Part shown: positions 21,201-33,200 of the stretch, in pieces
How the letters are laid out: every line of letters begins with the position of its first letter
Numbering within the stretch: position 1 is the first letter of the stretch
Assembly (NCBI RefSeq): GCF_028858725.1
Contig: NC_084790.1
Location: 6,144,001-6,208,000, forward strand
DNA: 64,000 bases
Direction of reading: 5' to 3'
Origin: Colius striatus
Lineage: Eukaryota; Chordata; Aves; Coliiformes; Coliidae
The notes under the pieces: model-generated
Databases searched by the model: none
Told to the model about the DNA's origin: nothing
The model's input: the letters and a program-made list of their open reading frames with translations, nothing else
Made by a program: the position numbers and the translations under genes

Positions 21201-24200
21201 AAATGGAGGTTGACAAAGGCCACCTTTGCATTTGCAGCTCTTGCAGAAATAACCTTGTACAATGGCACACACCTGACAGGGATAAACTGAAACCACAACC
21301 AGATTGGGAGGACTGGGTGCATGTCTGCAGCTGTAGTTCAGCAAGTGTTTCTGCTCAAGGATGGAGCAGTCTGATACCAAGCAAAGCACTGGAAAGCAAA
21401 TAGAGGAGAGCACATATCTCCTTCTGCAGATTTATGATGACATCAACAGCTGGAAGCTGTGTATGGTTTTAGATCCCCACCCACAAAAAGAAACCGCAGG
21501 AAGGGAATCAAATGTCCCGTGATGAGAGAAAAGACAGGTATGTAAATGGAGCAGAGAATGGGCACTGCTGAAGCCGTCAAGCAGAGACACGACCAGCAGC
21601 GTAACGCTGGGACCAACCGCTGCTCTGGGGTCCTGCAGGAAGGGTACTCAGCTCAGCCCTTTAGCTTTCTCTGGCCTCCTGAGCTGGCACACCAGCCTAC
21701 ACACTTCCAGAGCACCGAAAGAGCTTGAGAAAGCAGAATCCAAACAGACGATGCAGAAGTTGGTTGTCCGCAACTTAACTGGTGTGTAACTTCACCCTCA
21801 CCTACGCAAGGCAACACCCACTCCTACAGGGGCTCCTCGAGCTGTTCTGTCAGATGGTGATCAAACACTCTGATACCAGCTCTTAACCACTTTTACAGAC
21901 CAGCCAATTGAATGATGCCTCCACAACCTGCTCTCAAGAACGTCCCACTCTGGCAGGCCTAGAGAACCCCGCTGCACCCTCGTGCTGCTCTGGGGCAGCC
22001 CGTCCCAGCCGCGAGGCGGTGCTGGGGCAGCGTGCAGGCAGGCCCTGTGCCCTGTACCTGCTGCCCCGCCGCTGTGGGGGCATGCTCGTGCTCCAAAGCC
22101 ACCGGGCCCGCTCCATCTCTTCACATTTGCCGTGCCGAGCAGCAAAGGCCGAATCAGACAAGTCCTCGATCTGGAAAGGGAAGACGTACAGGCTTTGGTC
22201 AGAGCTTTCTTGAATGGAACACTCACCTATGTAGAGTTTTTCCAGCATTAGCTACAGCATGAATTTAGAGAAGTGTTTATGTCTAGAGGGAGGCAGCTCC
22301 TGTCAACAGTGGCTGAACATGAGCCAGCAGCGTGTGGCCGGGAAGGCCAATGGCATCCCGGCCTCTATCAGAAACAGTGTGACCAGCAGGACCAAGGAGG
22401 TGATTGTCCCCTCGTACTGGGCACTGGCGAGGCCACACTTTGAGTACTGCATGCAGTTCTGGGACCCTCACTACACGAAGGACATTGAGGTGCTGAAGTG
22501 TGTCCAGAGACGAGCAATGAAGCTGGTGAAGGGTCTGTGGCTGAGGAAGCTAGGGGTGTTCAGCCTGGAGGAGGCTGAGGGGAGACATGAGCATTCTCTA
22601 CAACTCCCTGGAGTTATCTATTTTCTCCAGTGATGAATGATAGGACACAAGGAAACCACCTCAAGTTGCACTAGGGCAGGTTTAGATTGGACATTAGGGA
22701 GAAGTTTTTCACCTAGAGGGTTGTTAAGCATTGGAATGGGCTGCCCAGAGGGTTGGTGGAGTCACCATCCCTGGAGATATTTAAAAACCACATAGCTGAG
22801 GTGCTGAGGGACATGGGCTCATTTAGTGATGGGCTTGGCAGTGTGAGGGCAGTGGTTGGACCTGATGACCTTGAAGGTCTCTTCCAACTGTAACGATGCT
22901 ATGATTCTATTTGTGAGTGCAAGAACACCTTGTTACACTCAGTCTGCACTATTTAGGAAGAGACTAAGAATTGAAAATCTAAGGAAAGCCACTTACCCCA
23001 GAAGGAAAGCACTCACCCCGAGGTTTAAGGAAATACCATCACTGTCAGTTTAGCTAAAATAATAACTGTAGCAGCACGACTGGTCACGATCTCTTGATTA
23101 GACTATTCCATAAAAAGACTGTTGCCCAGAGAGGTCTCTTGACAGCAATCAAGAGCTCAGACACAGCTGTTCCCAGCCAGCTAATCCAACTTCTGCCTTA
23201 TCATGCCTTTCCTGAAAGCAACCAACACCAGGCTGGCTTTGGCGAGGCCAATGGTGCCATTTTGTTGCAAAACCAGAAGAGACTCTGCACATCCCTGCTG
23301 TGGTCGCTGCACCCATTCCCTTCCAGTGTCCTCCGTGGACACTGCTCAGCTGCTGCTAACTGCATCCCACACCAACTGAGAAACAAAACTCTCTTACCTC
23401 CTCATTGTCTTCATCCGGGTTTGCTTTCAGAGCACTGATATCCACTTCACGCCAGCTGCAACACACAACATCAGAGGGTAGTCAATCACAGGCACAGACA
23501 AGCACCACAGAACACGCCCTGCATGCACCAGCATTGTGCTCTGGGAAGGAAAAAATACAAGCCTGCCACAATGAGCAACACACTTTGGCTCAGGTTTTAG
23601 CCAAGCAGCCACATTTGTCTACCAAATACCTCCTTTGGTATCAGACAAGGATTCTTCCCTTGTCCTGTCAGCCTGCTCTATCTTGACCACATCTTTTTGC
23701 AGTGGTGTCACACTCAGGCCGAGACATCCTTCCACATTAGGAGGGTGTGGGATAGAGAGGGAGGCTACCAGCCACCTCTTGCTGCAACCAGCCACCTGCT
23801 GCTGCAACCAGCTACCTGCTGCTGCAACCAGCTACCTGCTGCTGCAGCTGTTCCCCTTTGCCTCCCTGCCCAGCTCCTGGCACTGCTCTGGCAGCATGGC
23901 TGAAGTCTGCCAAGGGCAGGGGTAGTAGTGCAGATGCTGGAGCATTTCCTCCTGTTCTAGCTCAGCAACAGGCTTCCCCCCTGTTCCCCTCTGAAAGGGG
24001 CTTGGGAATATCTTCTAGGACCAGGAGGTAGAAAGAGACTTGGAAAACCGGGAGGGAAAAGAAGGACTGGGAACTGGGCAGTGTGGATGAAGAAGCTGCA
24101 CCAGTGCTGCAGCATGTCAGCATACTGAGGTGTGAAAACCAGGAACTGATTTCATCCATGGTGCTAACCTGAACAAGGACTGACAGTTCATACCTCCTTG

Positions 24201-27200
24201 CACACAGTTTGGGCAGAAGAGACTTCCAATTCTTCCTACTGCCCAGGCATGGAAGTGCTTCTCCTGGCTGGTGTGACCCAACACAATTGCCAGACTGCAC
24301 TGCAGCGTTAGCCCAGCCCAGGCACCCACCACCTGTCCCAGACATGTGACAAGAGCAGAGCTGGGAAACCACATGGACCAACATACTCAGCAGCTTTGCA
24401 GCAGCACAGAGGACAACCAACATGACTTTAGATTGTACAAACAGACCCGATCAGGACAGCTGGCTTTCATGCATGAGAGACACTGAGATAACATACTCCC
24501 TAACTTGGCGAGTCTCCATCAAAAGTATGATCAGAAGTTTTCCAAACCTTCCCTTATTTCCAAGGAAGAAGAAAGCCCCTTTCCTCACTAGTATCATCAG
24601 CCCTTGGAAGCAAAGCCCTAGGCCAGAGCTGAACCTCTGATGACACAGTTGCCCAGCAAAAGCCTGGCACCTAGGAATCCCTCAGGCGTGTACCTGGGTG
24701 TGAGGATCTCTTTGTACTGCAGTTTCTCCACACGAGTCGTTGCAGCAACAGACATTGGGATGACAATGTTGTTAATATCAAATGAACTTTCACCTCTCCT
24801 CCTCCTTGGCTGCTGTAACATAAAGACAAGAACCACGTGAAGAAGGGTTACAGGTTTTGTCATGTCAGGTCACTGATGGAAAAAGGCCTCATTACAAAAT
24901 GACCTTGTATGACCTATGGAGACTCCTGAACCAAAAAGTAATTCCCATTAGAATGGAGTTCACCTATTGCTTGGTGGAAAGTCCTTTTCTCAAACAAAAA
25001 CCCTTAGTCTGGAGGGTACAAACAAGGGCAAGGGCTGTGGTGGCTCCACAGGCACTGAAGCAAGATGAGCAAGGGCTGCTGGGCTTCATCCACCACCTCT
25101 ACACTAGCACCAGCTGCTGCACAGCCAGGTGGATCAGGAAATTGATCCCGTTGAGAAACTGATCCAGTGAGAAGAAAAGTCTCACATGTAATTGAATTCC
25201 CTGCTGCCAAGGGAAAGAAGGTGACGAGACCACCAGGAAAGAGGGAAGAACCACGCTGTTTGGAAACAGCCTCTCTGCTCATGTCCCTGCAGGGGTTTTC
25301 ACACACCACAGGTGACACTGTGACAGAGGAGGGATGTGAAGCAGTCAGACAGGAGTTCATCTTGGGTTTTGACAGCTATACTAAAAGCCTGAGAGCTTCC
25401 TTCCATCTGTATGGTGCTTCTGACTGGAATAGATTTTCTAAGACAGAAATAAATTCCACACTTAGCTATTTAAACCTGGTTGGATGCTGGGTGCTCTCTT
25501 ACCATCTGTCTACCCAAAAGCCTCCCCCAAGCCTGTGACAGCAGCATCGTCGGTACAGTGACATGAATCCTCATGGATTGGCTTCATATGCAAACAGCCC
25601 AACTTCCTAACACCTGCAATTTGTCACGTTCTCCATCTCCTTTGATCCTTGTTGTTTTTAGTGTAAACACATGTGGGAACCCAACTGCCAGGGACCTGCC
25701 ACGGCCAAAACCCAGGACTTGTGTGAAGCTGGATGAGGATGGAGCAGGTGGGGAACTATTGCCACAGAAGCAAGGAAATCCCAACATGTCACTGTCAACA
25801 GTGAGGCCTGACCCACTAGTTGGGAAGTACATACAAATCTGTGCCAGACAGGGATGCTTGAGTCCAGGAGCTGGACCCTGGAGCCCAAAGACTGGACTCC
25901 AGCACCATACCATGGTAAGAGAAATACTAAGCATTCTCAAGCTTAAGATGCCCGAACTGCTGCCTAGCTGAGACCTCATGATGGAGCTGAGCTCAGAAAC
26001 CTCTCCAGAAAGGCATTAGATACTTACAGCTGCGCTGGAGGTGCCCTGTGAACTCGTGCTAGCAGGAGCAGAGCCTTCCGAGGAGGTTGACAGTTGCCGC
26101 GCTATAGGGCTGTGAGGTGTTGGGGTCGCAGCTGCTGACAAGTAGCTCGGGCCACTGACGTCTGTGTGATGCTTCAACACTACACAAGGAGGGTGGGAGA
26201 AAATGAAGATGACATCAGCAAAAAAGCCACTCCCAAACAAAAGGAGACAGTAGTGGATAGGAAAGGACTGTGTGCACCAGAAACTGCCAGTACTGAGGAG
26301 CACTTTGCATGAAAGAGAAGCACCTTCTGATGGCATCTGTCAGCTTGAGAGGCCCTGGGGGAAGAAGCAGTTAGAGCACCCGAGGTATTTCTGCAGTGGC
26401 AACACAGCCCAGAAGCAGTGAGTTCCCCCTGCTCTGAAGCTGAAGGGGGAGAGAGGCTGGATATGCAGCAAAGCCCAAGCTCCCCCCGAGAGACCTGGCT
26501 GTGGGAGCCTACCTTCACTCCTCTCAGATGAGCAGTCTCGCAATCGCTTTTTGTCATAGGCAGGAGGCTGGACAAGCGAGCGCTCTGGCGCTCTCTCGGC
26601 CTTGGACACGGCCGTAAAATCGTCTAAAGGCGGCCTGTGTGCCTTGTCTGGGTGGATTTTTTGATGTGAGCGCTCTGAAGAGGGGAACAGAGAAAGAGCT
26701 ATGAAACGTCTGTTTTCACCTCTCTTTCTGTTGGCACAGGAGACTCAGGCAGAGTTTACCAGCTCCACAAATCCAGACAGGTTGGGCTGAACCACACCAT
26801 CAGGGTGCTGGAGAGATGTGCTCAGGGCAGAATGAACTGCAGGACTGCCCATGCTCACGTGAGCATGGTCTGACTGAACAGGAAGAGGTTGCTATGAACT
26901 GCAAGCAGCCTGAACTTCACAACCTGCATACCCTTCACCTTCAGCCCTGGTCTGCAGTATCATGGTCTCATCCCTGAGAGATGAATTTGAAGGGTATTCT
27001 CCTTTTCTCTCCTCCCAGAATACGTGGCTTTTGGGTACAAAACTAGACAGTATTTCTGCACGTGGCAGAGGCAGAGAGAGGGGACACTTACTGGCTGCAG
27101 TGAAGAATGAATTCACCAGCTTATGGCGGTCCTTGCGAGCAGGGTCAGACAGGCTGCTGGTAGGCATGGGGGCTCTGTGCTTGAGAGACAGCTTTTTGGG

Positions 27201-30200
27201 AGGTTTAATCTTCTCATAGGGTTTATTCTGCCACTGAGATTTCAACATACTCTGGAAGTGCAGGCTCGTGGGCACATCTGCAGAGGGATACGAAACATAG
27301 CATTCAAATTACCTGAATTATGCACCAGAAGGCTGCAGTACCATAATCCTCTCCCAGTGCCCCTGGAAGAACAGCCCTCGACACACAGACAGGCATGGAC
27401 TGTAAAACCCAGGCCTGCCTGTGCCTTCCTCACTTTCAGGGAGGATGTACAATGTTAGGACAGAATTACAGAATGGTAGGGGTTGGAAGGGATCTATAAA
27501 GATCATCTGGTCCAAACCCCTGCTAAAGCAGGTCCACCTAGTTCAGATCACACAGGAATGCATTCAGGCGGGTTGTGAAAACCTCCAGAGAAGGAGCCTC
27601 CACACTGTCCCTGGGCAGCCTGTGCCAGGGCTCCCTCATCTCAATGGTAAAGTAGTTTTGTAAAGTTTAAGAGGAATTTTTTGTGTTCCAGCTTAAGTCC
27701 ATTACCCCCTGTCCTTCACTGGACACTACAGAAAATATTGTTGCCCCATCCTCTTGATGTCCACCTTTCAAACACTTGTATTAATGAGGTCCCCCCTTCA
27801 GCTTTCTCTTCTCCAGGCTGAACAGTCCCAGATCCTGCAGTCTTTCCTCCTCAGAGAGATGCTCCAGTCCCCTGATCATCTTGGTGGCCTTGTGCTGGCC
27901 TCTCTACAGCAGTTCCCTGTCCAGACTCCAGATGTGGCCTCACCAGGGCAGAGTAGAATCATAGAATCATAGAATGGTAGGGGTTGGAAGGGACCTTTAG
28001 AGATCATCTAGTCCAACCCCCCTGCAGAAGCAGGTTCACCTAGATCAGGTTGCACAGGAACATGTCCAGGTGGGTCTTGAAGCCCTCCAAGGAAGGAGCC
28101 TCCACAACCCCTCTGGGCAGCCTGTGCCAGGGCTCCCTCACCTCAACAGTGAAATAGGTTTTTCTTATATTTAAGTGGAACTTTTTGTGTTCGAGCTTCA
28201 TCCCATCACCCCTTGTCCTGTTACTATCTGCTATAGAAAAAAGGGATGTCCCAACCTCCCGATACTCACTCTTTAGATATTTATAAATGTTAATAAGATC
28301 ATCCCTCAGTCTCCTCTTCTCCAGACTAAACAGCCCCAGTTCCCACAGACTTTCCTGATAAGGAAGATGTTCCAGTCCCCTGATCATCTTGGTGGCCCTG
28401 CACTGGACTCTCTCCAGCACTTTCCTGTCCCTCTTGAGCTGAGGAGCCCAGAACTGGACACAGGACTCCAGATGAGGCCTCACCAGGGCAGAGTAGAGGT
28501 GGAGCAGAACCTCCCTCAACCTGTTGGACACACTCTTCTGGATGTTCCCCAGAATGCCACTGGCCTCCTTGGCCCCAAGGGCACATTGCTGGCTCATGAT
28601 TAGAACCCAACATTTCTGGTCTGAAGCAATTTGAGAGAAGGACATTCCTACAAGATTCACAGCCTAAGTATATCCCGCCAGAAGAATGAAGCCTTTGTCA
28701 GAAAACCCATGTGTCACTGAAGGCATCACATGTACTGCCACACTCAACTCTGCAATCTCAGATCTGACTTCCAAGAATCTGAGATATCTCAGCACATCAA
28801 ATCTATAGAGGTATGGGCTGAAAGAGAGAAATTCAGCTTAAATCCTCAACTTCAGGTCAAGACAAAAGCTAACCAAGTATTTTATGACATTGATCTGCCT
28901 GATCTGGCACTTCAATCATCTAACAAAAGTTGTGTGAGCACACTTCAGAGGCTCAAAAAGCAGAAGTACTGCTGCTGGCTGGGAGCTGCACATGCTGGGG
29001 CTGGGTCAGGCAGGGTAATTATCTACGTAACTGATGCACTTCAAGCCTGAAATTTCTGTGCATTCCACAGATCACAGTAACTCAAAGTACCTGTCCCCAT
29101 TTAATCCTACCATCTCACAACGAGCGCAAGTATGCCATGCTGCTGTGAAATTCAGCAGACACTAGTGTTGCTCACATTCCTCAAGCTTCATTTATCCCAG
29201 ATCCCAGACAGACGTGCACTCCCGACCTCAGCCAAAAGACAGAGCACTAATGAGATTATTCAGTGTATTTCTTGTGCAGATAGGCTAAGGTAGACTATTA
29301 AAACCATTCACTGGAGTAGTAAACTTCTCCAGCCTCAGGAGTCCCACAAATAGGCCTTCCTTTCATACTCTTGGCTTCAGACTTTGGATTTGATCACCAC
29401 TCACTGCTGCCTAAGTCTTCTCCAAGACCTGTCTCTCTTTTATATGCCCGAGGGACAAAATCCTAGTTTGGAAAACCATTAAAATCCTTAAACAGGAGCA
29501 CTAATGAGATGAATTTATCTTTTCTAACTACACCCCTGAGACCATCGTACAGCAGTATGTGTGGTTTGATACGTCACCCATCTGCTCTCCTCCTCCAGTA
29601 CCAGACCAGCAGATCTCCACCAGCAGGACACACAGCCCAATGCAAACTCCTGCTGCCTCAAGTAGGAATTAAAAGCACTAAGATGAGCATAAGTAGTACC
29701 AACATCCCTCCCCCACATCTCTCAAGCTCACATGACTTTTTCACAGGGACTTTGAAGCAACCCTGAACAGAGATGAACCCTCCTAGGCCCTGCACAAGGA
29801 ACAATGTGCCTGCAGAGGGGATGTGGAGGCAATTAGGAGATGCCATAGGATCTGCATCTAGACAATCTCAGAGGGCAAGTGGCAGGGATTTAAGACCTGT
29901 TGGTCTTAAAAAAGTCCCAGCAGATCCAGGTAGGCAAACAGGATGGAGAGAGTCAGCACAGTATGGGCTGGAGTCAGCTGTCACTAACAGGGAGAACTTG
30001 ACTCTCAGGAAAATCCCAGGACAGCTGCATTTTCAAGTACCTTGACAGTTGCTAAGGAAGGGTTACCATAGCGTGGTGGCAGCTCTTTGGCCACTATAAC
30101 TGGTTTGTGGAGACACAGCCCAAGGAACAGAGAGGGGCCAAGCCAGTCCTTAAAGGATGTTGCCAGAAAGGCTGCAGCATCACCTTGCTGAAGCCGTCTG

Positions 30201-33200
30201 ACTTGGGGAAAATGGCCTAACCTTTTGCTCCCTCCTCAGAATTCAACGTATCCCAGTGCTGGAGGGGAGGGGGAGAGCAGAGTTCAGAAGGAGGAAAATG
30301 CAAAAGACAAAATGCACAGACAACAACAACAACAGAAAGAGTTATTTGCTGTCTTGCTACTGCCCTGCTGTCAGCACTGGCTGCACCAGAGTCAGTGCAG
30401 CAAGGGACATCGGGACTCCTCCTCCTCCCCATCAGCGGCTGAGCGGTGCAGGCGTCCCAGGGACCAGCAGATGGCAACCGAGTCGAGCACCCGGCTCATC
30501 CTCCCGCCAAGGTTATTACATCATCTGAAAATTCCCTGCGAGAAACCCGATGAACCAGAAAAAAACAGCCTGAAAGGAGAGGGACAAAGCGCTTGCGAAG
30601 TGCAAGTGCAACGGGTTAAAAGCCACGATGCCTGCGCCCTGCTTGCCAGAAGAATAAACGATCCCGTGGAGCCTGGCTGTCTTGCCCTTGGCAAACCGTA
30701 CCGGAGATACCCGCTGCTGGCACCGGAGGAGCCCTGGAGAGACAGGCTCAAACACAGCACATGCTCACAGCTACAAGGCCAAGCTCCATCTAACAGCCTC
30801 ATGAGCTCTTCCAGAAAGGCTTAACTGAGCCTCTGCCCATCGACCCAGACAGTTTGCTTTCAAGGTGAAGCCCCAAAGTAATCATGGAGGAGAAGCAGAA
30901 GCAACCTGGATTGATACTCACAGGCAGGGAGACATCTCAATGCAAACTAACCACGTCAGGCAGAGCAATTTCCCTACCTGAACATGCTACCTGGCTTTAC
31001 ATTTGGATAGAAGAGTGTCCTCACTCCAAAAAGCAACTCTATAAAAACCAAGCATTAGAGAACAATAAAAAAGTTAATCTGAGGGAGAGGAGAGAGTGGT
31101 ATTTCTGTGTAGCTGTTTTAAGATTTACATCACATAGTTTTAAAAGCAAGGTTTTCCATCTCATGCAGCCAGAGCTGATCTTTCACCATGAGTTGGCTGC
31201 AGCTGACCCTAGGAAAATACAATAGTGAATATGGGATGAAACAATTCTCCTGGTGGTCATTCTGCAATAGTACACAACTGCTCTTCTCACTGTTCCCAGG
31301 ATATTATATTGAAAACTACAGACAGGAGATGACAAGTGATGTGAAATCAGGAACAAATATCTGCTTCAGGTTCAGTGCATGCAGTTCCTTTTGCATTTCG
31401 TAACAGAAACGTTTCCTTAGCAAAGGTGGGGGGGTTGTGGTTTTTTTTTTAAAAAGCATCAATTTACTATTTTAGCCTTTCCTTAAAATAGTGCCAGTGA
31501 AAGTTACCAAATCAACTGCTGCCAGCACTCCATGAGTTTCCTACTGCCACACATAGTTTGTGTGTGCAGGAACTTAAACCAAATCACACCCATCAGCCCA
31601 GGGTCTTAACCTGGTTGGCACATCCTCATAAGAAGCAATGACACACACCTTCCTCTCAGCACTACAGCGTCCTACACCTCAAGCAGCCAGGCACTCCAGC
31701 CAAGGAAAGGAACCACTATGATCTATTTACTGGCTGATAAAAGTACCAGTTCTTGTCACTTGTGGTCCTGTATTTTGTGATCAGAGGATAGAGATGACAG
31801 CTGGACACCAATCTCAAGGAACTCAGTAGTTTCTGGTCAAAGAACAAGTTTGTATTTCATTCAGCAGCCTGGGAAGCAAAAAACTTTGGAAATTACTTCT
31901 TTTCCCTTGGGAAAAGTCCCTACACACAAAATCTGTGAATACCCCACAGTCCAGGTTGGTTAGTTATTCCTCTTAACGATGACTAACCCTGATACTCTAA
32001 CATGGGGAGTGTCTTAACGGGAAGAGTCCTTCTCAGTGTACCCTCTGAACCATGGAAGATCACTTACAATTCCTTACAAGCTAAAAAAAAAATTCCCATG
32101 ACTTAAACCAAGAATAAACTCATGGAAGCAAGTATTTCTCAACTGGGTTATAGCAGCAGAAAGACCAGCCTAAGACCCAGGTCCCAGTACAGACACCCAG
32201 GCACTGCTTGGTTTGCTCACCACGAGCAGGGCTCCAGGTCAGTGTCTCACAAGATACATTCATAGCAGAGCAGACTTCAGGTGTAATGCTATCCCAGCAG
32301 CTTCTGCTCCAGTAAATTCTCTACTCTACATACTTGCAGATGAATAAGCTTGATTATACTCAAACACATCTGTACTTCCTCTGGAAGTCCAGAATGGAGG
32401 AGCAGGCTCTGGAGCACCTGCAAGCATCCCTTGTAACCCATCTCAGCACTCATTTTGACAATAGCCCTGGCATCATCATGGGTGCCATGCTTACCATCTG
32501 GGAATGATAAGACAGGATGAACACATGAGTCCAGTTGGGAGAGGCGCTCCAGCAAAGGGGCATCATACTGGATTTCCACAGTTGTCGAGCTTCGAGTGCC
32601 ACACAGAGCACATGAAGGGTTCACGTCACAGCTACATCGCACCAGGCTATTACGATGGACCTGGAAAGGGGAGACAGAACAGTGTCAATGTTATCAGAGG
32701 TCAATGTGTCTAAGGGCTCTCTTCACACATTCCCCTTTGAGGGCTCATGAATAATGGCTGGTTTGTTTGTATGGGTTTCCTATACCTCGGATAAAACCTG
32801 CTCATTTACAGCTGAAAACTACTCCTCTCCAGCACAGACAGTTTAACAACTACTGAATTTGACTAAAAGCATTTATCTAGGTTAAAACTTCATTTATTAA
32901 AAAAACATGAGGCAACACAATTGAGTTGTCAGAGAAAGAAAAAAAAAGGGCCTTTTTGAGTTCAGATGTGTCAGAGTCATCACTGTATGTCAAGAGCTTA
33001 CAAGGACAATTTTACCAAGTGAAAAAGGGTTTTTCAGCCTTGTTTCTTAAGCCAGGACAGATGTTCAATTTGGAGATTTACAGACTTTATGTTATTATAC
33101 AGACTTTGTTCATATGAAACCACTGTAGGCAGAATCACAGAATCATAGAATGGTAGGGGCTGGAAGGGACCTCTAGCAATCATCTAGTCCAACCCCCTGC

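Larger units (their letters stand above)
27278..32494 (-). other. KANSL1: KANSL1 intron 7
   Basis: The intron is 5.2 kb. It contains two adjoining CR1 fragments in - orientation (27460-28600) and a comparatively CpG-rich segment at about 30420-30740 with a CTCF-like motif. No gene was recognised. A 199-codon frame at 30225-30824 coincides with the CpG-rich DNA and has no family features. Confidence 0.82.

Noticed and set aside
28040..28660. 206-codon - strand frame as a host gene
   Set aside because: The sequence is the C-terminal part of CR1 ORF2, and the interval has CR1 tail repeats.
30225..30824. 199-codon + strand open frame in KANSL1 intron 7
   Set aside because: Coincides with CpG-rich DNA, has a low-complexity Gln run, and shows no family features. 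The regulatory reading is more plausible.
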